Shown: positions 6,851 through 15,020 of the stretch, in pieces | Numbering within the stretch: position 1 is the stretch's first letter | Layout: each line of letters starts with the position of its first letter | Source: CAADGU01 sp964581605 | GTDB taxonomy: Bacteria; Chloroflexota; Anaerolineae; Promineifilales; Promineifilaceae | Length of the DNA: 28,496 bases | Direction of reading: 5' to 3' | Assembly: GCA_964581605.1 (NCBI GenBank) | Contig: CAZOPF010000079.1 | Location: 1-28,496 of the forward strand | Position numbers and translations under genes: made by a program | Notes under the pieces: generated by a model | The model's database searches: none | Seen by the model: the letters and a program-made list of their open reading frames with translations, nothing else | What the model was told of the DNA's origin: nothing

Positions 6851-8290
6851 ATGATGCCGAACCCTATTAAAATCCTGCTGATTGAGGATGATCTCTCCTT
6901 CATCCAGCATGTCCGGCGGTTATTGGCCGATACCAGAGCGACGCAGACGCATGTACCCGCCTATGAAGTGCTGCATAGTGACCGCATGGCTACGGCCGTT
7001 GCCTATCTGAAAACGATCTCCTTTGATGTTGTTTTATTGGGCGTGGGGTTAGAGGATGGCGCCAAACGACTGGCGGAAATTCAGGCGACAGACTGCACAG
7101 ATGCTGTGATTGTGGTGGGGGAGGCGGCTGATGACGGCCGTTGGGCCATTCGGCAAGGAGCACAGGATTTTCTGGCGCGGCCGTCGCTTACCCAATCATT
7201 GCTAAATCGAGCAATTGGCCTGGCGCTGGAAAGAAAACGATTGGCAGCGGCCGTCCCCTATCAGGAATTGGTGGACAATAATGCCGATGGTATTGTGGTC
7301 GTATCTAAACAAGGCGTTGTTTTATACGCCAATCCGGCCGCCGCCCACATTTTGCAGCAAGAGGCGGCCGCCTTGGTGGGTGAGACGTTTAGCCTGCCGT
7401 TGCCACGTAAAGATACGGCCGAGTTCAACATTACGCGGGACGACGAACAGGCCACAGTCATTGAAATGCGGCTGAAAGAAACGGATTGGCACGGGGAGCG
7501 TGTTTACCAGGCTTCTTTGCGTGATATTACTTCCCATCAGCGAGCCAAAACCGCCATGCGCCAGAAAGCGGCCGAATTGGAAGTGCGTAACATTGCCCTG
7601 GATGAGTTTGCCCATACAATGGCTCATCAGGTACAGGGGTTGTTGAGCCAGATGGTGGGGTATGCCAGTTATCTGGAGATGCAGTACGGCCGTGAACTGG
7701 ATGACCAGTTCAGGACAGCCATTGCCCGCATTGTGCAAAGCGGCCATAAAATGAATAATGTTGTCAGCGAATTGCTGCTCTTAGCCAGCATACGCGGCGG
7801 CGATGTGGCCATTGAACCGCTCAACATGCAGCGTGTTGTCGCCGAAGTGTTGAAACGATTGCGCTACCAGATTGAACAATCCAAAGTGGAGATTTACCTG
7901 CCGGAAAGCTGGCCGGTTGCGTCAGGGTATGGTTCATGGATTGAGGAAGCGTGGGTGAATTACATCAGTAACGGCATCAAATACGGTGGCGATCCGCCCC
8001 GGTTGGAACTTGGCTCCACGCGGATGCCTGATGGGATGATCCGTTTTTGGGTGCGTGATAACGGAATTGGGATACCCGAAATAGACCAGAAACAGCTGTT
8101 CAGACCTCACACCCGGCTGGGGCCAAAACAAGTGCGCGGCGAGGGACTGGGGCTTTCCATTGTGCGCCGGGTGGTAGCCAGGTGTGGCGGCCAGGTAGGA
8201 GTGGAGAGCCATGAAGGAGAGGGCAGCCTCTTTTGGTTCAGTTTACCGCCGGCCGATGGGATAGATACGGCCGTAACCAATCAGACGTGA
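6851..8290 (+). CDS. PAS-containing histidine kinase with degenerate N-terminal receiver domain
   Basis: A 479-residue soluble kinase without membrane segments. Residues 5-125 form a receiver-like domain (IKILLIEDD), but the phosphoacceptor Asp is replaced by Gly (VVLLGVGLED, G64) and the conserved Lys by Arg (LARPS, R110), so it probably cannot be phosphorylated. A PAS domain follows (about 135-228), then a helical linker, HisKA-like region with H259 in FAHTMAHQVQG, and a HATPase domain: N box (N370/N374), DNGIGIP (G1) and GEGLGLSIV (G2). The residue after the His is Gln rather than the usual Asp/Glu. The start is taken at ATG 6851, just before the domain; a GTG at 6791 would add 20 unlike residues. 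Neither start has a good Shine-Dalgarno. No response regulator gene is adjacent. Confidence 0.88.
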   Translation: MMPNPIKILLIEDDLSFIQHVRRLLADTRATQTHVPAYEVLHSDRMATAVAYLKTISFDVVLLGVGLEDGAKRLAEIQATDCTDAVIVVGEAADDGRWAIRQGAQDFLARPSLTQSLLNRAIGLALERKRLAAAVPYQELVDNNADGIVVVSKQGVVLYANPAAAHILQQEAAALVGETFSLPLPRKDTAEFNITRDDEQATVIEMRLKETDWHGERVYQASLRDITSHQRAKTAMRQKAAELEVRNIALDEFAHTMAHQVQGLLSQMVGYASYLEMQYGRELDDQFRTAIARIVQSGHKMNNVVSELLLLASIRGGDVAIEPLNMQRVVAEVLKRLRYQIEQSKVEIYLPESWPVASGYGSWIEEAWVNYISNGIKYGGDPPRLELGSTRMPDGMIRFWVRDNGIGIPEIDQKQLFRPHTRLGPKQVRGEGLGLSIVRRVVARCGGQVGVESHEGEGSLFWFSLPPADGIDTAVTNQT

Positions 8291-8326
8291 CGGGTTTATG
8301 GAAACCTGCCAGCTTTTGAACATGCG

Positions 8327-9511
8327 ATGACTTCTGGTGACCTGATCCTGGTGGAATATGAAACGACTTATTTGCCTGCCGATGATCTGACCTTTGCCGA
8401 AGGTTTGGCCTTGTGGCGCAACTTTGACCAGCGCGGTAAACGATTACACCTCTCCTTCCCCTCGCCCAAAACGGAAAATCAGTGGGCCATTACGCCACAA
8501 GGATGGGTCGGCCATATCCCGGTGACGGCCGATAGGATATTGCACATACAACCCCGTTTGCCCTTAAACAATTTGTTTCCTCTTTGGGCTTATGCGTATG
8601 GCTTGCAGCAGGAGGAGTTGAGAGACACTCTGGTGGGGGTGAATTCGCTGGCGGCGTTTTATGAGCGGGTGGTTTTGCTGTTGCTTGTGCGGGTTCAGCG
8701 GCGGCTGCGGCAAGGATTATACCGGGCCTATCAGGCGCATACGGCCGTCGCCCCCTTTGTACGAGGCCGTATCACCGCCTACCCCCAACCACCCCAGACT
8801 GACTTGCTTTGCCAATATGAAGAGCAGACGGCCGATATTCCTGAAAACCAACTGATTGTTTATACATTGCAGCAGGTAGCACGCGGCCGTCATTGTTCTG
8901 CCCCGGTGCAAACGGCCGTGCGCCAGACGATGCACCATTTACAACATGGTATCACGTTGCGCTCTTTTGCCCCGGATGAATGGCGGGGGTGGGGCTATAC
9001 CAGGCTAAACCACGATTACCGCCCCATCCATGCTCTCTGCCGATTTTTGCTTGAGCAAAGTTCACCACTGATAGAAGCCGGACCACTGGCAGGCCCGCCG
9101 TTTTTGCTGAATATGGCCCGGCTCTATGAACTGTTTGTAGCTGAGTGGTTGCGAGTGCATTTGCCTGCGCCGTGGCGGCTGAAGGTGCAGGAAGTTGTGA
9201 TGGTAGGGCAGGAAAATGATCTGCGTTTTGAACTTGATCTGGTGCTGTATGATGGCGACGGCCGTGTGGCGGCTGTGCTGGATACCAAATATAAAACCCC
9301 CACCCATACGGCCATGGCCGACGTGAATCAGATTGTGACGTATGCCCAGGCGAAAGGGGCCAGCCAGGCTATTCTGGTGTATCCAGTGGAATTGGTACGG
9401 CCGTTAGACGTGCAACTCCATCATTTGCATGTGCGCAGCCTTACTTTCGCCCTTGCTGAAAACCTGGAGCAAGCCGGAGAGCATTTTCTAGCCAATTTAT
9501 TAAACCTGTGA
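8327..9511 (+). CDS. mcrC: McrC-family 5-methylcytosine restriction endonuclease subunit
   Basis: A 394-residue McrC-like protein. The N-terminal half is the McrC beta-rich region (GWVGHIPVTADRILHIQPR). The C-terminal PD-(D/E)XK nuclease has FELDLVLYD (D304) and LDTKYK (D319, K321), followed by DVNQIVTYA. In known McrBC systems McrC cuts DNA only with the AAA+ GTPase McrB, which recognises modified cytosine. No McrB is found on either side: upstream is a histidine kinase (36 bp gap) and downstream a non-coding stretch. Either the partner is encoded elsewhere or this is a remnant or repurposed nuclease. The frame is intact. No Shine-Dalgarno is evident at ATG 8327. Confidence 0.85.
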   Translation: MTSGDLILVEYETTYLPADDLTFAEGLALWRNFDQRGKRLHLSFPSPKTENQWAITPQGWVGHIPVTADRILHIQPRLPLNNLFPLWAYAYGLQQEELRDTLVGVNSLAAFYERVVLLLLVRVQRRLRQGLYRAYQAHTAVAPFVRGRITAYPQPPQTDLLCQYEEQTADIPENQLIVYTLQQVARGRHCSAPVQTAVRQTMHHLQHGITLRSFAPDEWRGWGYTRLNHDYRPIHALCRFLLEQSSPLIEAGPLAGPPFLLNMARLYELFVAEWLRVHLPAPWRLKVQEVVMVGQENDLRFELDLVLYDGDGRVAAVLDTKYKTPTHTAMADVNQIVTYAQAKGASQAILVYPVELVRPLDVQLHHLHVRSLTFALAENLEQAGEHFLANLLNL

Positions 9512-9577
9512 TGATCTGCACAGACAACAATCGGTACGGGTGTTGTTGAGTGTTTATAGGCCAATTAAAAATGACAG

Positions 9578-9606
9578 TTGTCAACGCAGCCAATTGGCAG
9601 TAAGCT
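9578..9606 (+). promoter_or_regulatory. Possible promoter of the 9613-9813 RNA
   Basis: TTGTCA (9578-9583), a 17-nt spacer and TAAGCT (9601-9606). The -35 box is good and the -10 box weak. The predicted start falls at about 9613, the first base of the 13-bp stem described next, which gives some mutual support. Confidence 0.35.
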
Positions 9607-9612
9607 ATTGGT

Positions 9613-9813
9613 TATTCCTGATTGGATTAACGGCAAAAGGAAACCTGCGGTAGTTGCCTTACAAGGCAATATCGCTCCCTCCCCTAAAACTGGCACAAAA
9701 GAAACGCAACTGGAACGAACCAGTCAGGAATAGGGCCGAGACGCCCCCTCCTGATGCCGGTCAAAGCCCGAAAGCAAAAAGCCGTCCGCGCTTGTGGGCG
9801 GCTTTTTGTTTTT
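9613..9813 (+). ncRNA. Candidate structured RNA of about 200 nt, class not recognised
   Basis: No coding frame of note lies in 9512-10012. TATTCCTGATTGG (9613-9625) pairs with CCAGTCAGGAATA (9720-9732), 13 bp with one G-U. Inside, TTGCCTT/AAGGCAA (about 9652-9667) forms a tight hairpin that competes with a GGCAA/TTGCC pairing. The 3' strand of the long stem can instead form a second hairpin: TCAGGA (9724-9729) with TCCTGA (9749-9754), plus GGGC/GCCC. The two states exclude each other. An intrinsic terminator ends the unit at about 9813. The layout resembles a regulatory or switching RNA. It does not match the 6S, SRP, RNase P, tmRNA or common riboswitch cores that I know. Confidence 0.45.
9776..9813 (+). 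terminator. Intrinsic terminator, 14-bp stem
   Basis: AAAAAGCCGTCCGC (9776-9789) pairs along its full length, with two G-U pairs, with 9794-9807 around a GCTT loop, followed by GTTTTT. The stem is bidirectional in sequence, but the T-tract favours the plus strand. It separates mcrC and the candidate RNA from the nuo genes. Confidence 0.85.
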
Positions 9814-9904
9814 AGGAACAGCGTAGAGGCGCCGCAACACAACTGTGCCGATTTATTTACTGCTGCATACCAAAATCAAAATTGCTGCCTGGCTGCCAAT
9901 TCCT

Positions 9905-9933
9905 TTGCCCATGTTTAGGGCATGTGTTATAAC
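9905..9933 (+). promoter_or_regulatory. Predicted extended -10 promoter of nuoA
   Basis: TTGCCC (9905-9910), a 17-nt spacer and TATAAC (9928-9933), preceded by TGT (extended -10). Transcription would start near 9940 with a leader of about 70 nt. Between the terminator at 9813 and this promoter I see nothing else. Confidence 0.6.
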
Positions 9934-10012
9934 TATGCGCGGTAAATGGGATAAAATTCACAAATCAACCTCTAAGGTTCATCTCTAAGGAAAAGGAGTA
10001 GAAGGAACCTCC

Positions 10013-10369
10013 GTGCAAAACGACTGGTATTTTATCTTGCTGTTTGTGGTCATATCGCCCATTTTGGCGGCGGTTCCCATGCTCATCAATTACCTGCTTG
10101 GCCCCCGCAAACCCAACTTTATCAAGCAGCAAACCTACGAATGTGGCGTGGAAACAGTGGGTGATGCCTGGGTGCAGTTCAAAGTCCAGTATTATATTTA
10201 CGCTCTCGTTTTTGTTATTTTTGACATTGAGGCGGTTTTCCTCTTTCCGGTAGCGGCCGCGTATGGGCAACTGCCATTATTTGCCATTGGCGCGGCCGTT
10301 TTGTTCATCCTGTTACTGGCTGATGGTCTGGCGTATGCCTGGGGCCGCGGCGTCCTGGAGTGGGTTTAA
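10013..10369 (+). CDS. nuoA: NADH-quinone oxidoreductase subunit A
   Basis: A 118-residue complex I subunit with three membrane helices. The signature YECGVETVGDAW (including the loop cysteine near the quinone entry site), the helix start FKVQYYIYALVFVIFDIEAVFLFP and the C-terminal LADGLAYAWGRGVLEW are all canonical. The start is GTG at 10013, with AAGGA 6 nt upstream. It is followed not by nuoB, as in most operons, but by an intrinsic terminator and then nuoH, so nuoA may be transcribed partly on its own. Confidence 0.96.
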   Translation: MQNDWYFILLFVVISPILAAVPMLINYLLGPRKPNFIKQQTYECGVETVGDAWVQFKVQYYIYALVFVIFDIEAVFLFPVAAAYGQLPLFAIGAAVLFILLLADGLAYAWGRGVLEWV

Positions 10370-10385
10370 GAATCGCATAGCACCA

Positions 10386-10423
10386 AAACCGGGTTTTTCT
10401 AAGCAAAAGCCCGGTTTCTTTTT
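10386..10423 (+). terminator. Intrinsic terminator between nuoA and nuoH
   Basis: AAACCGGGTTTTT (10386-10398) pairs with the complementary 10405-10417 around a CTAAGC loop, one G-U included, and is followed by CTTTTT. It lies 17 nt after the nuoA stop and 37 nt before nuoH. It would reduce transcription into the rest of the cluster unless nuoH has its own promoter, which I could not identify. Confidence 0.8.
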
Positions 10424-10459
10424 AGCTGTGTACCGGCAGTAAACGTTTGGAGTGAAATC

Positions 10460-11728
10460 ATGCAGATTGACCCAATTGAACTCTTGGTAAGAGCATTAGA
10501 TTTGACCATATTAGCCTATTTGCGTGAGCAATTTGCCGAGCAACCGACGGCCCTATTGATTGTCAATATCGTCATTGTGCTGACATTAGCTACTGTGCCG
10601 TTGCTCATGGTGTTTGTGGTAGGTTGGACGGAACGCAAGGTGCTGGCGCGAATGCAAGACCGCATTGGCCCTAACCGGGTGGGCGGCCGTTATGGGCTGC
10701 TGCAAATGGTGGCCGATGTGGTCAAAATGATGACCAAAGAAGTGATTATTCCGGCCGGTGCTGACCGGTGGGCCTATTTGTCTGCACCTGTGCTGGCGGT
10801 GATGACCTCCGTCTTGTTGTTTGCTGTGCTGCCCCTCGCGCCAGCAGTCATCGGTGTAGATTTGAATGTGGCGGTCTTCTATATATTAGCCATCAGTTCT
10901 GTCTCTGTGGTTGCCATTTTGTTGGCGGGTTGGGGATCAAACAACAAGTACGCTCTTTTGGGCGCGTTTCGTTCGGTGGCGCAGTTGGTCAGCTATGAAG
11001 TGCCCATGATCCTCTCTATCCTGGTGCCTATTTTGCTGGCCCGCAGTATGTCTACCATTGGGCTGGTGGAGGCGCAAAACATCCCCTTTATTGTTTTTGT
11101 GCCGGTGGCGGCGCTGGTCTTTTTTGTCTCGTCGCTGGCGGAAACAGGGCGCTCCCCTTTTGACTTGCTGGAAGCGGAATCGGAGATTGTGGCCGGTTTC
11201 CATACCGAGTATACGGGCATGTATTTTGGCCTCTTTATGGCCGGTGAATACATCGCTATCATGTTTATGTGTGCCATGTTCTCGACCGCGTTTTTGGGCG
11301 GTTACCGCTTTTTTGGCCTGGAAGATATGACCACCACGTTGTTGGGCTATCCTTTTTTCATTGGCAATCTCATTGGTGCGGCCGCGCTCTTTGTGAAGGC
11401 GGCCATCATCTTCTTTATCTTTATGTGGCTGCGGGGCACGTTGCCGCGTTTCCGCATTGACCAACTGCTGAACTTCAATTGGAAGTTCATGGTGCCCTTA
11501 GCGTTGGCGTTGCTGTTCACGGTGGCCGTACTGGATAAGCTGATCTTTGTCTGGTTCCCGGATATTACGGAATGGGGACGGGCGCTGATTCATCTGGCGA
11601 GTAATTTGATTATGGCGGCCGTTACCATTGAAATTTTGCGCCGCCGTATTCAGCGGCAGCGCCGGGCGCTGGAGCCGGCGGCTGCCGCCGAGTCTGTCCA
11701 TGAATTGGAACATGCGCATGCGCATTAA
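10460..11728 (+). CDS. nuoH: NADH-quinone oxidoreductase subunit H
   Basis: A 422-residue NuoH, the heel subunit that joins the membrane arm to the quinone site. Family motifs are VGWTERKVLARMQDRIGPNRVG (split here only by length), GLLQMVADVVKMMTKE and AETGRSPFDLLEAESE with GFHTEYTGM, plus about eight to nine membrane helices. The Glu/Asp chain lining the quinone cavity is present. The C-terminal tail after the last helix is charged and ends in a short His-rich run (HAHAH). ATG at 10460 is preceded by GGAG at good spacing. It begins the nuoH-J-K-L-M-M-N run; nuoI, normally next, is missing. Confidence 0.96.
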   Translation: MQIDPIELLVRALDLTILAYLREQFAEQPTALLIVNIVIVLTLATVPLLMVFVVGWTERKVLARMQDRIGPNRVGGRYGLLQMVADVVKMMTKEVIIPAGADRWAYLSAPVLAVMTSVLLFAVLPLAPAVIGVDLNVAVFYILAISSVSVVAILLAGWGSNNKYALLGAFRSVAQLVSYEVPMILSILVPILLARSMSTIGLVEAQNIPFIVFVPVAALVFFVSSLAETGRSPFDLLEAESEIVAGFHTEYTGMYFGLFMAGEYIAIMFMCAMFSTAFLGGYRFFGLEDMTTTLLGYPFFIGNLIGAAALFVKAAIIFFIFMWLRGTLPRFRIDQLLNFNWKFMVPLALALLFTVAVLDKLIFVWFPDITEWGRALIHLASNLIMAAVTIEILRRRIQRQRRALEPAAAAESVHELEHAHAH

Positions 11729-11732
11729 GGAA

Positions 11733-11809
11733 AGTGAACAGTGACCAGTAAGCAGTGAACAGTAAGGTTCTCTCTTCACTGTTTACTCTTCATTGTTCAC
11801 TGTTTACTC
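11733..11809. repeat. Period-7 hairpin array between nuoH and nuoJ
   Basis: Eleven heptamers in unbroken register: AGTGAAC, AGTGACC, AGTAAGC, AGTGAAC, AGTAAGG, TTCTCTC, TTCACTG, TTTACTC, TTCATTG, TTCACTG, TTTACTC. The first half and second half are reverse complementary with few mismatches, forming one long hairpin inside an operon. There is no T-tract, so a terminator role is not obvious. Confidence 0.94.
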
Positions 11810-11828
11810 AAATAAACGGAGTGATCTT

Positions 11829-12362
11829 GTGACTGGAGAGCAATTTGTTTTCTTAGCAGTGAGTGGGTTGACGATTGTGGCCGGTATTCTGGTGGTCACG
11901 TTGCGCAACCTGTTTCATGCGGCGCTGGCGATGATGGCCTCGTTTTTGGGGGTGGCTGGCATTTATATTACGCTAGAGGCCGGTTTTCTGGCGGCCGCGC
12001 AATTGCTAATTTACATCGGCGCTATTTCTATCCTGATTATTTTTGCCATCATGCTGACGCGGCGGATGATGCAGGCACAGGATACGCCGTTTAATTCCCA
12101 GGTGGGGGCAGCGTTGGTCACGGCCGTGCTCACTTTCCTTCTCCTCGCTTTTGTTATTACCCGACTGTGGCGCAACGAGATTTTTGCTTCCGCGCCAGAA
12201 GTGCCGCCTGCCATCATGGATCAAATTGTGGTGCAGTTAGGAGCCGATTTTGTCAGCCCGAACGCCTATGTCATTCCTTTTCTTGTCGCTTCCATGTTAC
12301 TGCTGGCGGCTTTGATTGGCGCGGTATATGTGGCCTGGCCCCAGGTGGAGGATGAGGCATGA
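11829..12362 (+). CDS. nuoJ: NADH-quinone oxidoreductase subunit J
   Basis: A 177-residue five-helix NuoJ. The family core RNLFHAALAMMASFLGVAGIY, EAGFLAAAQLLIYIGAISILIIFAIML includes the third helix whose pi-bulge/alpha transition is linked to proton coupling. The GTG at 11829 is chosen because GGAG stands 7 nt before it; a longer reading would translate repeat DNA. The stop overlaps the nuoK start (ATGA), indicating translational coupling. Confidence 0.95.
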   Translation: MTGEQFVFLAVSGLTIVAGILVVTLRNLFHAALAMMASFLGVAGIYITLEAGFLAAAQLLIYIGAISILIIFAIMLTRRMMQAQDTPFNSQVGAALVTAVLTFLLLAFVITRLWRNEIFASAPEVPPAIMDQIVVQLGADFVSPNAYVIPFLVASMLLLAALIGAVYVAWPQVEDEA

Positions 12363-12697
12363 TCCCCTTAAGCTGGTATCTCATCGTCGCCGCCCTCCTT
12401 TTTTGCATTGGTGGGTATGGCGTTTTTGCCCGGCGCAACGCCGTTGCCATTTTGATGGGCGTGGAATTGATGCTCAATGCCGTGAACATCAATCTGGTCG
12501 CCTTCTGGCGTTACAGCGTCTTGCTCAATCCCAACCCCAATATGCCCTATTTCACCATCACCTCTGGCTGGGCCTGGGCGATTTTTATCCTGACCGTAGC
12601 GGCGGCGGAAGCGGCCGTAGGCCTGGCCCTGATCATCTCCGTCTACCGCCGCCGTGATTCGGTAGTGGCCGAAGAATTGGACTTGTTGAAAAATTAG
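12359..12697 (+). CDS. nuoK: NADH-quinone oxidoreductase subunit K
   Basis: A 112-residue three-helix subunit. GVELMLNAVNINLVAF carries the conserved membrane glutamate in helix 2, and the second glutamate lies in AAAEAAVGLAL of helix 3. Both are part of the central proton path. The start overlaps the nuoJ stop by four bases and has GGAGG upstream. The stop codon forms part of a terminator-like hairpin. Confidence 0.96.
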   Translation: MIPLSWYLIVAALLFCIGGYGVFARRNAVAILMGVELMLNAVNINLVAFWRYSVLLNPNPNMPYFTITSGWAWAIFILTVAAAEAAVGLALIISVYRRRDSVVAEELDLLKN

Positions 12698-12724
12698 TCA
12701 AGGACTAGGCCTTGTCTAATTTTT
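12689..12724 (+). terminator. Terminator-like hairpin at the nuoK-nuoL junction
   Basis: AAAAATTAG-t-CAAGG (12689-12703) pairs with CCTTG-t-CTAATTTTT (12710-12724) around six bases, a 14-bp stem with one T-T mismatch and a terminal T-run. It contains the nuoK stop codon. It may lower the amount of mRNA for the distal subunits or protect upstream mRNA from decay. Confidence 0.6.
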
Positions 12725-12734
12725 GAGTAAAAGT

Positions 12735-15020
12735 ATGACCGAAGAAACCTTAACCTTAATGACCTGGCTCATTCCGGCCGGCCCACTTCTTGTTTTCTTC
12801 ATCATCACCCTGTTTACCAACCGCAACCGGACGTTGAGCTGGGCGCTGGCCTGGGCGGGCGTGATTGCTTCCCTGGTGCTGAGTTGGACGGTGGTAGCAA
12901 GCATGGTGGGGCTGGATGTGCATGAACTGGCTCATCATCCGGTGCAATATGCCAGTTCCATTGATTGGCTGCCGTTTGGCCCCTGCCCACCGCAAGAAGG
13001 CGGTAACTGCACGCTGTGGCTGGACATGGGTGTGGCCGTAGACGCGCTGACCACCATCATGCTGTTCATGGTGCCATTGGCCGTCTTTATGATTTTTGTC
13101 TACAGTGTTGGCTACCATAACTATGGGCAGCCCCGCGGCACGGTCAAAGGCGTGCCCAATCACGGCCAGGAAGACCCCCTCTTTTCCCGCTTTTTTGCCC
13201 TGATGAGCCTCTTTGCTGGAGCCATGCTGGTGCTGGTGGTGGCCGACAACTTGCTGCTGCTCTTTGTCGGTTGGGAGATTATGGGTTTCTGCTCCTATGC
13301 CCTCATCGGTTTCTGGTATGCCCGCGATTACCATTTGCAGCCGGGCGACATCCCGCACATTCCGCCCCGGCAGGCAGCCCGCAAGGCGTTTATGACCACC
13401 CGTATTGCTGATGTGGTCATGTTGTTGGGCATCGTGCTGTTTTATCGCAGCTTTGGCACGCTGAACTTCAGCGAGGCGTTTACGTTGCACGGCTTTGAAC
13501 ATGCCATTGCCGGGATTGGGTTAGGTGGCATCGCCTTGATGACGCTGTTGCTTTTCACTGGCACGGTGGGCAAATCGGCCCAATGGCCGTTACATGCCTG
13601 GTTGCCAGACGCCATGGAAGGCCCAACGCCCGTCAGCGCCACTATCCATGCGGCCGCCATGGTCTCGGCCGGTATTTACATGCTGCTGCGTATTTTCCCC
13701 TTAGTGGCCGTTTCGCTGGAAAACAACCCGGAAGTGGGCTGGATTATCGCCGGGATTGGCGCGTTTACGGCGCTGATGGCAGCGACCATTGCCGTAGCCC
13801 AAAATGATGTGAAGGGGGTGCTGGCTTATTCCACCATTTCGCAGCTAGGCTTTATGGTGGCGGCCATTGGTGTAGGTGGTTATATTGCGGCCGCCTTCCA
13901 TTTGATCACCCACGCTTTTTTCAAAGCCTTGCTCTTCCTTTCTTCCGGTTCGGTGATTCATGGCATGGAGCATGGGGCGATGCACGTGCATGACCACCAT
14001 ACCGATCCCCAGGATATGCGCTATATGGGTGGGCTGCGCCACAAGATGCCGGTGACGTTTTGGGCCTTTTTGATTGGTGGTATGGCGCTCTCTGGTCTGC
14101 CGTTTATCACCGCCGGGTTCTGGTCGAAGGATGAAATTTTTGCCCATGCGTACCACGAGTTTACGCATGGCAATCCGTTGGGACTGGTGGTGCTGGTGAT
14201 GCTCGGTCTGGCGGCGTTTCTGACGGCGTTTTACACCACCCGGCAGTTGGCGATGACGTTTGCGGGCAAGCCACGTACCCCGCTGGCGGAACATGCCCAT
14301 GAGAGCAACAAGTTTATGACTGTGCCGCTGGTGATCCTGGCCTTTTTTGCCATTGTTTTGGGCTGGTTGGGGATTCCTGACCATTTTCTGGGGCAGGATT
14401 GGGGACAGATTAACTTCGTGCATCATTTTGTGCTGACGACGATTGAAGAGCCGATGATTGAACTGCACGAGGCCGGTTTGACGCCGATTGATGTTCACGA
14501 AGAAATTACGTGGTCGTGGGCGCCGTTGATTACGTCGTTGGTGGTGGCGTTGGGTGGTATTACGGTGGGGTGGTTGGTTTACGGCCGTAAACCCCTCGAA
14601 AAAGACCAGCCCGACCCCCTCATCCGCACCCTCGGCCCTCTGCACACCTTCCTCAACCGCAAATGGTATTGGGATGAGCTGTATCACATCCTCTTTTACC
14701 GGCCCACGGTCTGGTTCTCTGAAACCTTTACCAGCGAATGGGTGGACAAGGGGCTGATTGATGGGACGTTACATCTGGTTGCGCGGGCGGTGTATGCGAT
14801 CGGCCGTTACTGCAAACGGTTTGAAGAAGTGGTCATCAGCGGTGGCGTAGACAAAATCAAAGACGGTTTCCTCTACCTGGCCCGCGAGAGCCGCCTGCTA
14901 CAATCCGGGCGCATTCAAGAATACGTCCTGTATTCCGGCCTGATTGCTGTCGCTCTGGCGATTATGATGCTCTTTGTCAGCATTTACGGTGGCATAGATA
15001 AGCTGACGAGTTTGTTCTAG
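12735..15020 (+). CDS. nuoL: NADH-quinone oxidoreductase subunit L with extended lateral helix region
   Basis: A 761-residue antiporter-like subunit, longer than the usual 610-650. Motifs include FVGWEIMGFCSYALIGFWY (helix 5 Glu), the HAWLPDAMEGPTPVSATIHAAAMV core with its lysine-bearing neighbour helices, and GMALSGLPFITAGFWSKDEI. The C-terminal part has the lateral helix region (about NRKWYWDELYHILF to the last helix SGRIQEYVLYSGL). Compared with ordinary NuoL, about 25 residues are inserted there (near 697-722, EEVVISGGVDKIKDG and following). Such a longer lateral helix is expected when a second NuoM must be spanned. ATG 12735 is preferred to a TTG at 12723 that lies in the hairpin; neither has a strong Shine-Dalgarno. 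Confidence 0.95.
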   Translation: MTEETLTLMTWLIPAGPLLVFFIITLFTNRNRTLSWALAWAGVIASLVLSWTVVASMVGLDVHELAHHPVQYASSIDWLPFGPCPPQEGGNCTLWLDMGVAVDALTTIMLFMVPLAVFMIFVYSVGYHNYGQPRGTVKGVPNHGQEDPLFSRFFALMSLFAGAMLVLVVADNLLLLFVGWEIMGFCSYALIGFWYARDYHLQPGDIPHIPPRQAARKAFMTTRIADVVMLLGIVLFYRSFGTLNFSEAFTLHGFEHAIAGIGLGGIALMTLLLFTGTVGKSAQWPLHAWLPDAMEGPTPVSATIHAAAMVSAGIYMLLRIFPLVAVSLENNPEVGWIIAGIGAFTALMAATIAVAQNDVKGVLAYSTISQLGFMVAAIGVGGYIAAAFHLITHAFFKALLFLSSGSVIHGMEHGAMHVHDHHTDPQDMRYMGGLRHKMPVTFWAFLIGGMALSGLPFITAGFWSKDEIFAHAYHEFTHGNPLGLVVLVMLGLAAFLTAFYTTRQLAMTFAGKPRTPLAEHAHESNKFMTVPLVILAFFAIVLGWLGIPDHFLGQDWGQINFVHHFVLTTIEEPMIELHEAGLTPIDVHEEITWSWAPLITSLVVALGGITVGWLVYGRKPLEKDQPDPLIRTLGPLHTFLNRKWYWDELYHILFYRPTVWFSETFTSEWVDKGLIDGTLHLVARAVYAIGRYCKRFEEVVISGGVDKIKDGFLYLARESRLLQSGRIQEYVLYSGLIAVALAIMMLFVSIYGGIDKLTSLF

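Noticed and set aside
9733..9765. Possible TPP riboswitch (GCCGAGAC and CCTGATGCCGG resemble the conserved CTGAGA and CCTGATC parts)
   Set aside because: The spacing and the flanking stems do not fit, key bases differ, and the downstream gene is nuoA rather than a thiamine gene. The same bases are better explained by the TCAGGA/TCCTGA hairpin.
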